A stretch of 57,656 nucleotides of DNA. Origin: Streptomyces adelaidensis. GTDB taxonomy: Bacteria; Actinomycetota; Actinomycetes; Streptomycetales; Streptomycetaceae. Positions 23,790 to 31,974 of this stretch are shown piece by piece. The position numbers were made by a program, and so were the translations under genes. Position 1 is the stretch's first letter, and the number at the start of each line of letters is the position of its first letter. The stretch covers positions 1 through 57,656 of the forward strand of contig NZ_JAEMUX010000056.1 of the NCBI RefSeq assembly GCF_016598475.1, in the 5' to 3' direction. The notes beneath the pieces are model-generated. The model saw only the letters and a program-made list of their open reading frames with translations, made no database searches and had not been told where the DNA came from.

Positions 23790-24365
23790 CTACTTGAAGA
23801 AGGCGATGCCGTCGTCCGGCATGTCGTCCGGGAGGGCCTTGGCCCAGCGCTCGACGTCCTCGGGGGTGACGACCTTCTTCAGGTGCGCGGACATGTAGGG
23901 GCGCAGCTCGACCTCGGGGGTCGCCTTCTCGCCGACCCACATCAGGTCGCTGTTCACATAGCCATACAGCCGCTTTCCGCCGCTGTAGGGGCCCGCGGCG
24001 GCCGTACGCGCGACCGCGTCCGTGACCAGGTCGATCTGCGGCTTCTGCTTGACCAGCTCGCCGTACCAGATCTCGACGACGCCGTTGTCGCGGGTCATGA
24101 CGATCTCGACCTTGCGGTCGGCGTCGACACGCCAGAAGCCGGACTCGGTCTCCAGCGGGCGGACCTTGTTGCCGTCGTTGTCCAGCACCCAGGTGTGGGA
24201 GCGGTACTCCAGGAAGTCCCGGCCGTCGTGGGCGAAGGTGACCTCCTGGCCGAAGTTGCACTTCTCGGCGCCGGGGAAGTCATGGACACCCGCGCCGGCC
24301 CAGCTGCCGAGCAGGAAGGCGAGCGGGACGAGGTCCTTGTGCAGGTCGGACGGGATCTCGATCAT
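23790..24365 (-). CDS. FABP-family / nitrobindin-like heme-binding protein
   Basis: A 191-residue protein of the nitrobindin (THAP4 heme-binding, DUF1794) family, a ten-stranded lipocalin-like barrel. The signature LLGSWAGAGVHDFPG (residues 18-32) matches the GxWxGxG motif. The C-terminal histidine in MSAHLKKV is the likely heme ligand region. Members have been described as peroxynitrite isomerases. It belongs to the conserved actinobacterial core here and sits beside a 32-residue membrane peptide gene. Confidence 0.88.
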   Translation of the reverse strand: MIEIPSDLHKDLVPLAFLLGSWAGAGVHDFPGAEKCNFGQEVTFAHDGRDFLEYRSHTWVLDNDGNKVRPLETESGFWRVDADRKVEIVMTRDNGVVEIWYGELVKQKPQIDLVTDAVARTAAAGPYSGGKRLYGYVNSDLMWVGEKATPEVELRPYMSAHLKKVVTPEDVERWAKALPDDMPDDGIAFFK

Positions 24366-24385
24366 CGGTTCTTCCTAGACGGGGG

Positions 24386-24484
24386 TCAGCGCTGGCCCTG
24401 GTACAGCTTCTTCACGGCCAGACCGGTGAAGGCGAGAACACCGACACAGACCAGGACCAACAGTGCTTCGAAGAAGATCTCCAC
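24386..24484 (-). CDS. Conserved 32-residue membrane peptide
   Basis: A very short gene. A GTG start preceded by GAGGAG at the right distance encodes 32 residues with one hydrophobic segment (FFEALLVLVCVGVLAFTGLA) and a basic tail (VKKLYQGQR). It lies 20 bp upstream of the FABP gene on the same strand. I recall near-identical tiny ORFs beside this gene in other streptomycetes, which supports it being real. Function unknown. Confidence 0.65.
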   Translation of the reverse strand: MEIFFEALLVLVCVGVLAFTGLAVKKLYQGQR

Positions 24485-24689
24485 GGGGTGCTCCTCGGAT
24501 GAGCGGAGTTCGGTACTACACAGGGCCGGACCCCAGCTTACGCGGCCGGGGCCCGGGGCCGTTCGTCAGGTTCCGCGTTCCGTTCAGTCGAGCAGTTGAC
24601 TCTGCGGGACCACCGCCCGCGAGGTACGTCTGGCGGACGCCGCATTGGGTTGCGCCGGGATAGATCACGATTCGGACTACCATTCGGGC

Positions 24690-25052
24690 ATGGCGAAGAA
24701 GCTCGTGATCAAGGTGACGGCGGGGGTCGACGCCCCCGAACGCTGCTCCCAGGCGTTCACGGTGGCCGCGGTGGCGGTGGCCAGCGGAGTCGAGGTCTCG
24801 CTCTGGCTGACCGGCGAGTCCGCCTGGTTCGCGCTCCCGGGCCGGGCCTCCGAGTTCGAGCTGCCGCATGCCGCCCCGCTCCCCGACCTGCTCGACTCGA
24901 TCCTGGCCGGCGGCCGCCTCACGCTCTGCACCCAGTGCGCCGCACGACGGGACATCTCGGAGAAGGACGTCATCGAGGGCGTACGGATCGCGGGGGCGCA
25001 GGTGTTCGTGCAGGAGGCGCTGGGCGACGAGACGCAGGCGCTCGTCTACTGA
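24690..25052 (+). CDS. DsrE-family protein
   Basis: A 120-residue DsrE/DsrF-like alpha/beta protein: KKLVIKVTAGVDAPERCSQAF, VAVASGVEVSLWLTGESAW, then LCTQCAARRDI with two Cys in a CxxC pair, and GVRIAGAQVFVQEAL. Members take part in sulfur transfer or are uncharacterised. The nearby cysA gene makes a sulfur link reasonable but not shown. It converges with a VOC gene, overlapping by 7 bp. Confidence 0.85.
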   Translation: MAKKLVIKVTAGVDAPERCSQAFTVAAVAVASGVEVSLWLTGESAWFALPGRASEFELPHAAPLPDLLDSILAGGRLTLCTQCAARRDISEKDVIEGVRIAGAQVFVQEALGDETQALVY

Positions 25053-25432
25053 GACGGCTCGACCCACAGGCAGAAGGGGTGTCCTGAGGGGTCGAACAGC
25101 ACCCGTACGTCGTCCTGCGGCTGGTGGTCGGCGAGCCGTGCCCCTGCCGCGACGGCCCGCGCGGTCTCGGCCGCCAGGTCGTCGACCTCGATGTCGAGGT
25201 GGAGCATCATCTGCTGGTCGCCGGGTTCGCGGCCCGGCCAGACGGGCGGGACGTACGCGGGCTCGGTCTCGAAGGCCAGGGACGTGCCGCCGGTGCCGGG
25301 CGGGGGACCGAGGAGCACCCAGTGCGGCTTCTCGGCGCGCACCACGTACCCGAGCAGGCGCTGGTAGAAGCCGGCGAGTTCATGCGCGTCGTACGCGTCG
25401 AGCACCACGCTGGAAAGCTTCGTAGGCGACAT
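25046..25432 (-). CDS. VOC-family (glyoxalase/bleomycin-resistance-like) protein
   Basis: A 128-residue single VOC domain. It starts with a strand and helix (LSSVVLDAYDAHELAGFYQRLLGY), has the second-module strand MMLHLDIEVDDLAAETARAVAAGARL, and ends DPSGHPFCLWVEPSQ. Substrate unknown. It is the second VOC protein in the window; the first (391) is only distantly similar. Confidence 0.88.
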   Translation of the reverse strand: MSPTKLSSVVLDAYDAHELAGFYQRLLGYVVRAEKPHWVLLGPPPGTGGTSLAFETEPAYVPPVWPGREPGDQQMMLHLDIEVDDLAAETARAVAAGARLADHQPQDDVRVLFDPSGHPFCLWVEPSQ

Positions 25433-25442
25433 GTACGCCTTC

Positions 25443-25703
25443 CTACTGCGGCCGCCTCTTCCCGTCCAGCTCGTCCCACCACTCGTCGGACTTGGGGTCG
25501 CCGGACGGGTCGTCCCACCAGCGGTCGTCGGGGCCGCGCCGGTTGGCGACCATCGCGGCGAGGGGCGGGATGACCATGGCGACCACGCACATCCCGACGG
25601 CCACCGGAACCGACCAGAGGCGTACGACTCCCCAGGCCAGGACGAAGAGCGCGATGCAGGTCCCCATCATGGCGAAGTACACGTGACGCCGCCGTGCGTA
25701 CAT
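25443..25703 (-). CDS. DUF3099 membrane protein
   Basis: An 86-residue protein with two transmembrane segments (about 8-27, YFAMMGTCIALFVLAWGVV, and 33-52, PVAVGMCVVAMVIPPLAAMV). An acidic, Trp-rich C-terminal tail (DDRWWDDPSGDPKSDEWWDEL) is typical of actinobacterial DUF3099. ATG at 25703 (MYARRRHVYF) is favoured. It lies 10 bp upstream of the VOC gene on the same strand. Function unknown. Confidence 0.85.
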   Translation of the reverse strand: MYARRRHVYFAMMGTCIALFVLAWGVVRLWSVPVAVGMCVVAMVIPPLAAMVANRRGPDDRWWDDPSGDPKSDEWWDELDGKRRPQ

Positions 25704-25789
25704 GGGTCCAGGGTAGGCCCGTACATGCCGAAGGGCCGCACCCCGGGCGGACGACCTGTGGGGTGCGGCCCTTGGCCGGATCACATCGC

Positions 25790-26077
25790 TCAGACGGCGA
25801 TCGCGACCTCCGAGAGGCCGCCCTTCTGGGCGACGACGGTGCGGTCGGCGGTGCCGCCGGGGACGAGCGCTCGGACGGTCCAGGTGCCCTCGGCCGCGTA
25901 GAAGCGGAACTGGCCCGTCGCGGAGGTGGGGACCTCCGCCGTGAACTCGCCGGTCGAGTCCAGCAGACGGACGTAGCCCGTCACCGGCTCGCCGTCGCGG
26001 GTCACCTGACCCTGGATCGTGGTCTCACCGGGCTTGATCGTCGAGGCGTCCGGGCCGCCGGCCTTCGCTCCACACAT
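25790..26077 (-). CDS. DUF1416 protein
   Basis: A 95-residue protein, MCGAKAGGPDASTIKPGETT followed by a small beta-sandwich carboxypeptidase-regulatory-like domain (GQVTRDGEPVTGYVRLLDSTGEFTAEV). DUF1416 genes usually follow a rhodanese gene in actinobacteria, as here (61-bp gap after cysA), which suggests a shared operon and a sulfur-related function. The invariant N-terminal Cys2 is notable. Confidence 0.9.
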   Translation of the reverse strand: MCGAKAGGPDASTIKPGETTIQGQVTRDGEPVTGYVRLLDSTGEFTAEVPTSATGQFRFYAAEGTWTVRALVPGGTADRTVVAQKGGLSEVAIAV

Positions 26078-26138
26078 GTCTTTTCTCCATCAGAGGTCTG
26101 ACCGGAAGGAAGGCCGGTCGGGATGAACGGGTGTTCGC

Positions 26139-26978
26139 TTACTTGTTGGCGCCGAGCTCGATCGGAACGCCGACCAGGGAGCCGTACTCGGTCCAGGAGC
26201 CGTCGTAGTTCTTGACGTTCTCCACACCGAGCAGCTCGTGCAGGACGAACCAGGTCAGCGCGGAGCGCTCACCGATGCGGCAGTAGGCGATGGTGTCCTT
26301 CGCCAGGTCGACCTGCTCGTCGGCGTAGAGCTCCTTGAGCGCGTCGTCCGACTTGAAGGTGCCGTCGTCGTTGGCGTTCTTCGACCACGGGATGTTGCGG
26401 GCGGACGGGACGTGGCCCGGACGCTGCGACTGCTCCTGCGGCAGGTGCGCGGGGGCGAGCAGCTTGCCGGAGAACTCGTCGGGCGAGCGCACGTCGACGA
26501 GGTTCTGCGAGCCGATCGCGGCGACGACGTCGTCACGGAAGGCGCGGATCGCGGTGTTCTGCGGCTTGGCCTTGTACTCGGTCGCGGGGCGCGCGGGAAC
26601 CTCGTCGACCAGCTCGCGGGCGTCCAGCTCCCACTTCTTGCGGCCGCCGTCGAGAAGCTTCACGTTCTCGTGGCCGTAGAGCTTGAAGTACCAGTAGGCG
26701 TACGACGCGAACCAGTTGTTGTTGCCGCCGTAGAGGACGACGAGGGTGTCGTTGCCGATGCCCTTCTCCGACAGGAGCTTCTCGAAGCCCTCCTGGTCGA
26801 CGAAGTCGCGGCGTACCGGGTCCTGGAGGTCCTTCGTCCAGTCGATCCGGATGGCGTTCTTGATGTGGTTCTTCTCGTACGCGGTCGTGTCCTCGTCGAC
26901 CTCGACGATGGCGACGTTCGCGTCGTCGAGGTTGGCCTCGACCCAGTCAGCGTCTACCAGGACGTCGCTGCGGCTCAT
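26139..26978 (-). CDS. cysA: Thiosulfate sulfurtransferase (two-domain rhodanese)
   Basis: A 279-residue tandem rhodanese. The N-terminal domain is inactive; the C-terminal domain has the catalytic loop CRIGERS with the sulfur-carrying C233. VDVRSPDEFSGK is a standard rhodanese block. It moves sulfane sulfur from thiosulfate to cyanide or another thiol acceptor; in actinobacteria this paralogue is called CysA/SseA. It is followed by DUF1416. Upstream lies a short ORF whose Cys-rich end looks like a sulfur-responsive leader peptide. Confidence 0.92.
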   Translation of the reverse strand: MSRSDVLVDADWVEANLDDANVAIVEVDEDTTAYEKNHIKNAIRIDWTKDLQDPVRRDFVDQEGFEKLLSEKGIGNDTLVVLYGGNNNWFASYAYWYFKLYGHENVKLLDGGRKKWELDARELVDEVPARPATEYKAKPQNTAIRAFRDDVVAAIGSQNLVDVRSPDEFSGKLLAPAHLPQEQSQRPGHVPSARNIPWSKNANDDGTFKSDDALKELYADEQVDLAKDTIAYCRIGERSALTWFVLHELLGVENVKNYDGSWTEYGSLVGVPIELGANK

Positions 26979-27105
26979 GCTCTTTACTCCTCCGGGGCAG
27001 TTTGCGGCGGGGCGTGCGGGGCGCCTGACGGCGGTCGGGCCGGGCGCGCACGGGTGTGCCCTGGCTGGGCAGGGCGACGGGAAACGCGGCAGTCGGGGCT
27101 ACCGC

Positions 27106-27213
27106 TCAGAAGGGGCGACAGAGCATGGCGGCGACGCGGCACAGGTCTACTGCCCGCCGCTTCGTGAGGACCGCCTGTCCCCGCGGCCGGAGGACGCTTG
27201 AATGGCTCTGCAT
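27106..27213 (-). CDS. Putative leader peptide upstream of cysA
   Basis: A 35-residue ORF ending in RRAVDLCRVAAMLCRPF with Cys at 25 and 32. Peptides with this C-terminal pattern precede sulfur-assimilation and rhodanese genes in many actinobacteria and are thought to sense cysteine supply through ribosome stalling. It stops 127 bp before cysA on the same strand. The start ATG at 27213 lacks a strong binding site, and internal starts are possible; the conserved end matters most. Confidence 0.75.
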   Translation of the reverse strand: MQSHSSVLRPRGQAVLTKRRAVDLCRVAAMLCRPF

Positions 27214-27449
27214 GGTTGTCGATCGTAGGGACGGACAGGCAGGCGTGTCACCGGCATGTCGCATTCTGAGACGCGATCGTCCGCGATGTGGGATGAGGGG
27301 GCGGTCGGGGGCATGGGTACGGGGCCGTGGGCCCCGTGCGGCCGTCATCACATCTACGGTACGGACAACCACGTCTCGCCTGTCGGACGGCGCGCGGCGC
27401 CACCCGGTCCGACCGGCTCCGGCACTCCTTCGCCACGCCGGTCCTCGTC

Positions 27450-28184
27450 CTACCCGGCCAGCTCGACGTTCGAACCCTTGACGGTGATCTCCACGCCGTC
27501 CGGCGCGGCCTCGACCTTGTCGAGCTTGATGCCGCCGGGGAGGTTGTCGATGGCCTGCTGGAAGTCGGTGATCGAACGGACGACGTTCTCGGCGACGTCG
27601 GCGCCGCCCAGGGAGGGCAGGGAGTCCGCTTGCACCTCGACCGTGTCGCCCTTCACGCTGACCGTGCTCAGGACGGAGACGGTCTGCGGTTCGAGGGCCG
27701 GCGGGTCGATCTCCACCGCGACCTTGATCTTGCCCTTGCCGCCGTCGGAGAGGCCGACGACTCGGGCGGTGAAGCCGAGGCCCACGTCGGTGGGCTCGGA
27801 CTTGGCGGCCGTGAGGAGTTCGTCGTACGCGATGGTCGCGGTGCCGGTGGCGCTGGCGGCCGTGGCGGAGCTGTAGTCGCTGGAGAAGGCGACGCCGCGC
27901 ATGTTCGCCTTGAGGTCGTCGATGCGGATGCTTTCGTCGGCGTTGCCGGTGCCGGCCTCGAAGTCCTTGATGCCGACCTCGACGTCGTCCAGTTCGCCGG
28001 TCGCGACCTGGGTGAGGAACGGGAAGCCGTTGATGGACACCTCGGGGGTGGTGGTGAGGCCCTCGCTGGTCTTCAGCTGGTCGGCGACCTCGTCCTCGGC
28101 GAAGCCGACGGCGACGCGGTCCGCGACGACGCTGAGGGCGCCCAGGATCACGGCGACGATGACGAGTATTCGCAGTGCGCGCAT
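27450..28184 (-). CDS. DUF2993 / LmeA-type phospholipid-binding protein
   Basis: A protein of about 244 residues with an N-terminal hydrophobic anchor or signal (RILVIVAVILGALSVVADRVAVGFAE) and then the DUF2993 beta-rich domain (VSINGFPFLTQVATGELDDV). The mycobacterial homologue LmeA is a periplasmic protein needed for lipomannan maturation. A GTG at 28202 is in frame and would add six residues. It is probably monocistronic. Confidence 0.85.
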   Translation of the reverse strand: MRALRILVIVAVILGALSVVADRVAVGFAEDEVADQLKTSEGLTTTPEVSINGFPFLTQVATGELDDVEVGIKDFEAGTGNADESIRIDDLKANMRGVAFSSDYSSATAASATGTATIAYDELLTAAKSEPTDVGLGFTARVVGLSDGGKGKIKVAVEIDPPALEPQTVSVLSTVSVKGDTVEVQADSLPSLGGADVAENVVRSITDFQQAIDNLPGGIKLDKVEAAPDGVEITVKGSNVELAG

Positions 28185-28426
28185 GTTCTTGGTGTTCCCC
28201 ACGTAGTTCGCTCGGCGGTCGGTCCGTCCCTCGTGAGGGTAATCGTGGGGGTGGGGTGGGTGGGGTGGGTTCCGACGGCTTGTTGATCAGCTGTGACAGG
28301 GCGCCGGAACGGGTCTCCTGGCTTTTCCTCGCCCCCGCCGCCCCTACCCGTCCCATCCCCAGGGGCGCTGCCCCTTCCACCCCGGTTCTTTGGCCGCGGG
28401 CTCGGTGGGGGCTTGTCGCGCAGTTC

Positions 28427-28449
28427 CCCGCGCCCCTGCGGGGCGCGGG
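28427..28449 (-). terminator. Terminator hairpin after the 29-kb membrane protein gene
   Basis: Perfect ten-base arms CCCGCGCCCC and GGGGCGCGGG with a 3-base loop, 9 bp beyond the stop codon. It is part of the dispersed TTCCCCGCGCCCC element. Confidence 0.65.
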
Positions 28450-28458
28450 AAAGCCCGG

Positions 28459-29628
28459 TCAGCCGAGCGCTCGGCCCAGCAGGTACACCGCCGGGGCCGC
28501 TGCGGCGAGAGGCAGGGCGACCCCTGCGGTGAAGTGGACGAAACGGGAGGGGTAGTCGTACGCGGCGACCCGGTGGCCGATGAGCGCGCACAGCGCCGCG
28601 CCGGCCCCGAGCAGCGCCCCCGACGTACCCAGCTCGGTCGCCCCGCCCATGGCGATCCCCGCCCCGGTCGCGGCCAGCAGAGACACCACCACCGAAACCA
28701 TCGTCGGCAGCGGCAGCGCCCGCGCCAGCACCGCCACGGCCACCGCGAACCCACCGACGGTCACCGCGTCCGCCACCGCCGCCAGATACCCGGCCGCGAT
28801 GATCGCCAGCGCCGACGAGGCCACCGTCGCCATCAGCCCGTACATCCGCTCGTCCGGATCCGCGTGGCTGCGCAGCCCGAGCACGATCCCGAGGAGCACC
28901 CACACACCGAGCGTGCCGAGGATCGCGGCGGGCGCGTGCTCCCGGCCGGCCGCGAAGAGGGCCACGTCCGCCACGAGCCCGCCCGCGAAGGCCAGCACGA
29001 TGCCCTGCCGGGCCGGCCACATGCCGTTCAGCCGGAACCAGCCCGCCGCGGTCACGCCCTGAAGGATCACCAGCGGTACGGCGAGGGCGTACTCCCCGAC
29101 GACGGCGGTCCCGGCCAGCAGCAGACCCAGTACGGCCGTGATCAGCGCCGGCTGCATCCCGGGCTCGATGATCGGCGAACGCCCCTCGGCCCGCGCCCGC
29201 TGGGCGTCGGTCACCCGAGTGTTGCCGGTGACGGTCGGCGGGCCGTAGCCGGGCGCGGGTCCGGATTCCGGCGCGGACGCCGGGGCCGACGCGGGCTGCG
29301 CGACAGGACCGGGCTGCGGCTGGGCCGCGTACTGCCCGTTCGGCCGGCCGTTCGGCGGCCCGTACTGCCCGTCCGTCTGCGGAGGCAGATACGCCGTCTC
29401 CGTCAGGTTGGCCGCCACCGGCGCCTGCGGCTGGACCTGGGTCTCCCAGGTCTGGCCCTCCCACTGCTGCGTGTACTCGTCGTAGCCCCGCCAGTGCGGC
29501 TGCGGCTGTGGCTGTGGCTGTGGCTGTGGCTGCGGCTGCTGATAGGGGTCGTAACCCTGGTGCTCCGGGTGCTCCGGGTGCTCCGGGTGCTCCGGGTGGC
29601 CCTCGTACCCGTACGGCTGGTTGCTCAT
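28459..29628 (-). CDS. Polytopic membrane protein with repetitive N-terminus
   Basis: A 389-residue protein. The first 45 residues hold (HPE)n and (PQ)n repeats, coded by 9-base (29561-29596) and 6-base (about 29497-29539) tandem repeats. A Pro/Gln/Ala-rich region follows to about residue 150. The rest is eight to ten hydrophobic segments rich in Ala, Gly and Val. No catalytic motif is visible and I do not recognise a named family; similar membrane proteins occur in this position in other streptomycetes. It lies 10 bp downstream of the moaD-like gene and is probably in one operon with it. Confidence 0.75.
   Translation of the reverse strand: MSNQPYGYEGHPEHPEHPEHPEHQGYDPYQQPQPQPQPQPQPQPHWRGYDEYTQQWEGQTWETQVQPQAPVAANLTETAYLPPQTDGQYGPPNGRPNGQYAAQPQPGPVAQPASAPASAPESGPAPGYGPPTVTGNTRVTDAQRARAEGRSPIIEPGMQPALITAVLGLLLAGTAVVGEYALAVPLVILQGVTAAGWFRLNGMWPARQGIVLAFAGGLVADVALFAAGREHAPAAILGTLGVWVLLGIVLGLRSHADPDERMYGLMATVASSALAIIAAGYLAAVADAVTVGGFAVAVAVLARALPLPTMVSVVVSLLAATGAGIAMGGATELGTSGALLGAGAALCALIGHRVAAYDYPSRFVHFTAGVALPLAAAAPAVYLLGRALG
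29561..29596. repeat. TGCTCCGGG nonamer repeat, four copies
   Basis: Four perfect nine-base units coding for a His-Pro-Glu repeat at the N-terminus of the membrane protein. A second repeat (GGCTGT hexamers, about 29497-29539) codes for Pro-Gln pairs just downstream in the protein. Confidence 0.9.
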
Positions 29629-29638
29629 GATGTGGGGG

Positions 29639-29893
29639 TCACCCTCCTGCGAACGGCGGGAGCACCTCGACCGTGCCGCCCTCGGCCAGACGTACCGTCT
29701 CATGCTCGCGGGTGCCCACCGGGTCACCGTCGATGAGGAACGAGCATCGCAGCAGTACGCGGACGAGTTCGCCGGGGTGTCGCTCCCGTGCCTCGGTCAG
29801 CGCGTCGGCGAGGGTGGCCGCGTCGTAGGGCTCCTCGGCGACGCCGGCCGCGGCCTTGGCGGCGGCCCAGTAGCGGACGGTGCCCTTTGCCAT
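29639..29893 (-). CDS. MoaD/ThiS-family sulfur carrier protein
   Basis: An 84-residue beta-grasp protein ending in the diagnostic Gly-Gly (PPFAGG), which becomes a thiocarboxylate. The N-terminal VRYWAAAKAAAG and the block VRLAEGGTVEVLPPFAGG are typical of MoaD, the small subunit of molybdopterin synthase. No moaE or thiS partner is nearby, so the pathway cannot be fixed. It overlaps no other gene and is followed closely by the membrane protein. Confidence 0.88.
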   Translation of the reverse strand: MAKGTVRYWAAAKAAAGVAEEPYDAATLADALTEARERHPGELVRVLLRCSFLIDGDPVGTREHETVRLAEGGTVEVLPPFAGG

Positions 29894-29924
29894 CTGTGGT
29901 CCTCTGTATGAGTGGTGACGTGCC

Positions 29925-30884
29925 TCAGGCTACGGGTGAGTCCGCGCTGTGGGGTAACGCCGGGTTCGCTGTGACCCGCTTCGCCAGCCACTCCCCGATC
30001 CGGTCCAGCAGTTCCTCGCTCGCCGCGTTCTCCGCGTGGCCCATTCCCCGCTCCAGCCACAGCTCTCCCTGGTCACCGGCGGCCGCCGCCAGCATCTGCG
30101 GATGGTCGAGCGGGAAGTAGCCGTCGCTGTCGCCGTGGACGATCAGCAGGGGTGTCGGCGCGATGAGGGGCACGGACTCCACCGGGGACAGGGGGACCGG
30201 GTTCCAGTCGCGGTGGTGGATGCGGGTGCGGAAGCCGTAGCGGCCGACGAGGCGGCCCGCGGGGCGGGTGACGAGCCAGTGGACGCGGCGCATGGGCGCG
30301 GTGCCGCGGTAGTACCAGCGGGCGGGGGCGCTGACCGAGACGACGGCGTCGACCCGCGCGCCTCCGGCGTCCGGGCCCGCGTCTGCGCTCGCGCTCGCGC
30401 TCACGCCCCGCTGTGCCGCGTGCCGCAGGACGACCGAGCCGCCCATCGAGAAGCCGACCGTGGCCACCTGCCGGTGGCCGAGTTCGCGGGCCCAGCGGAC
30501 CGCCGCGGCGACGTCGAGCACCTCGCGGTCGCCGACCGTCGAGTGGCCGCCGGATCTTCCGTGGCCGCGGAAGGAGAAGGTCACGACAGCCCCGTACCGG
30601 CCGAGCGCCGCCGCCACCCGTCGAACATGTGGGCGGTCGGCGTCGCCCGTGAAGCCGTGGGCCACGACGACGGCGAGGTGGCCGGAAGGTGGAGTTCCGG
30701 TGCCGTCGGAGGTGTTGTATACAACGGGTCCCGGTTCGTATACGGCCTCGATATTCACCCCGTCGTCAGTGCTCAGAAACCTGCGCAAAGGGGTTCCGGA
30801 AGGCCGGGAAGGGGTTCGACCGGCCGTCTCAGAGTTCGGAATGTCGAAAGATCGCGTCACATCACCTGCCGGACCAGCGCTCAT
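29925..30884 (-). CDS. Alpha/beta-fold hydrolase
   Basis: A 319-residue serine hydrolase. The nucleophile elbow is GFSMGG, the acid lies in IVHGDSDGYFPLDH, and the His in RGMGHAENA. The oxyanion segment is VVAHGFTGDADRPHVRRVA. The first 45 residues are variable and unstructured; ATG at 30884 (MSAGPAGDVT) is a reasonable start, but a later one cannot be excluded. The enzyme resembles esterases/lipases acting on acyl chains; the substrate is not predictable. It is divergent from glnR. Confidence 0.85.
   Translation of the reverse strand: MSAGPAGDVTRSFDIPNSETAGRTPSRPSGTPLRRFLSTDDGVNIEAVYEPGPVVYNTSDGTGTPPSGHLAVVVAHGFTGDADRPHVRRVAAALGRYGAVVTFSFRGHGRSGGHSTVGDREVLDVAAAVRWARELGHRQVATVGFSMGGSVVLRHAAQRGVSASASADAGPDAGGARVDAVVSVSAPARWYYRGTAPMRRVHWLVTRPAGRLVGRYGFRTRIHHRDWNPVPLSPVESVPLIAPTPLLIVHGDSDGYFPLDHPQMLAAAAGDQGELWLERGMGHAENAASEELLDRIGEWLAKRVTANPALPHSADSPVA
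30712..30725. promoter_or_regulatory. Palindrome GTTGTATACAAC inside the hydrolase gene
   Basis: A perfect 12-bp palindrome at 30714-30725. The 11-mer GTGTTGTATAC containing its left half recurs at 30951-30961 in the glnR upstream region. AT-rich palindromes are rare in this genome, so a regulator site is possible. Confidence 0.35.
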
Positions 30885-30906
30885 GTGGGCTATTCTGCTG
30901 GACAGA

Positions 30907-30938
30907 GGACTCGGGCAACGTAGCCCCCGAGTCCTTTT
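30907..30938 (+). terminator. Terminator-like hairpin in the glnR upstream region
   Basis: Perfect arms GGACTCGGG (30907-30915) and CCCGAGTCC (30926-30934) followed by TTTT. It has the shape of an intrinsic terminator on the plus strand. It lies 155 bp before the glnR start, so it would act as an attenuator if glnR transcription starts upstream of it, or it may end a small RNA. Confidence 0.6.
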
Positions 30939-31088
30939 GTGCTTTCGGAAGTGTTGTATACGAGCGGGAAACACCAGGTGACCGCAGGTGTACGGGCCCG
31001 GGATCGCAGAGCAAGAACAAAGAAGTGCCGCAGTACGCAGTACCGCAGTGCCAAACGTCCTCGCAGGGACCGAGGAGGAACCAGACGT

Positions 31089-31868
31089 ATGAGTTCTCTG
31101 CTGCTCCTGACCAATGCCCTCCAGCCTTCGACGGAGGTGCTCCCCGCCCTCGGCCTGCTCCTGCACAACGTGCGGGTGGCGCCGGCGGAAGGCCCCGCGC
31201 TCGTCGACACCCCCGGTGCGGACGTCATCCTGATCGACGGACGCCGTGATCTCCCACAGGTCCGCAGCCTGTGCCAGCTGCTCCGCTCCACCGGACCCGG
31301 TTGTCCGCTCATCCTCGTCGTGACCGAGGGCGGCCTCGCCGCCGTCACCGCCGACTGGGGCATCGACGACGTGCTCCTCGACACGGCCGGTCCGGCCGAG
31401 GTCGAGGCGCGGCTGCGGCTGGCCATGGGCCGCCAGCAGATCGTCAACGACGACTCCCCGATGGAGATCCGCAACGGCGATCTCTCCGTCGACGAGGCGA
31501 CCTACAGCGCCAAGCTCAAGGGGCGCGTCCTCGACCTCACCTTCAAGGAGTTCGAGCTCCTCAAGTACCTCGCCCAGCACCCGGGCCGCGTCTTCACCCG
31601 CGCCCAGCTGCTCCAGGAGGTCTGGGGGTACGACTACTTCGGCGGTACACGGACGGTCGACGTCCACGTACGGCGGCTGCGCGCCAAGCTCGGCCCCGAG
31701 CACGAGTCACTGATCGGGACGGTCCGCAACGTCGGTTATCGATTCGTTACGCCGGAGAAGGCGGAGCGGGCGAGCGACGACGCGAAGGCCAAGGCGACCC
31801 CGCCAAAGGCGGAGGATGCGGACGAGACGGCGCCCCTGGAGACCGCCGAGATCACGGCCGAGGCCTAG
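31089..31868 (+). CDS. glnR: GlnR, global nitrogen regulator (orphan OmpR-type)
   Basis: A 259-residue OmpR-family regulator. It begins MSSLLLLTNALQPSTEVLPA, the GlnR-specific N-terminus with an incomplete acidic pocket; D50 (in VILIDGRRDL) is the residue equivalent to the phosphoryl acceptor but works without a kinase. The C-terminal winged helix is about 120-215 (LKGRVLDLTFKEFELLKYLA, HVRRLRAKLGPEHESLIGTVRNVGYRF), followed by an acidic, disordered tail. GlnR activates or represses glnA, amtB, nir and many other nitrogen genes. No histidine kinase is adjacent, as usual. A hairpin terminator follows. Confidence 0.97.
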   Translation: MSSLLLLTNALQPSTEVLPALGLLLHNVRVAPAEGPALVDTPGADVILIDGRRDLPQVRSLCQLLRSTGPGCPLILVVTEGGLAAVTADWGIDDVLLDTAGPAEVEARLRLAMGRQQIVNDDSPMEIRNGDLSVDEATYSAKLKGRVLDLTFKEFELLKYLAQHPGRVFTRAQLLQEVWGYDYFGGTRTVDVHVRRLRAKLGPEHESLIGTVRNVGYRFVTPEKAERASDDAKAKATPPKAEDADETAPLETAEITAEA

Positions 31869-31897
31869 TGACCCACCCCCTGGGGCCCGCGCCGGGC

Positions 31898-31938
31898 GGC
31901 GTACGTACAGCTTCCGCACAGGGAAGCGGTCGTACGCC
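31898..31938 (+). terminator. Double-stem terminator after glnR
   Basis: Outer arms GGCGTACG / CGTACGCC and inner arms GCTTCC / GGAAGC form a long hairpin 30 bp after the glnR stop and before the lacI-type gene. Confidence 0.6.
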
Positions 31939-31974
31939 CTGCCCAGGGGTGGTCCATCCGCGTAGACTCCGCGC

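Noticed and set aside
20480..23790. Attachment-site repeats around the defence operon
   Set aside because: I compared both flanks by eye and saw no matching direct repeats, tRNA or integrase, so integration by a mobile element is not supported.
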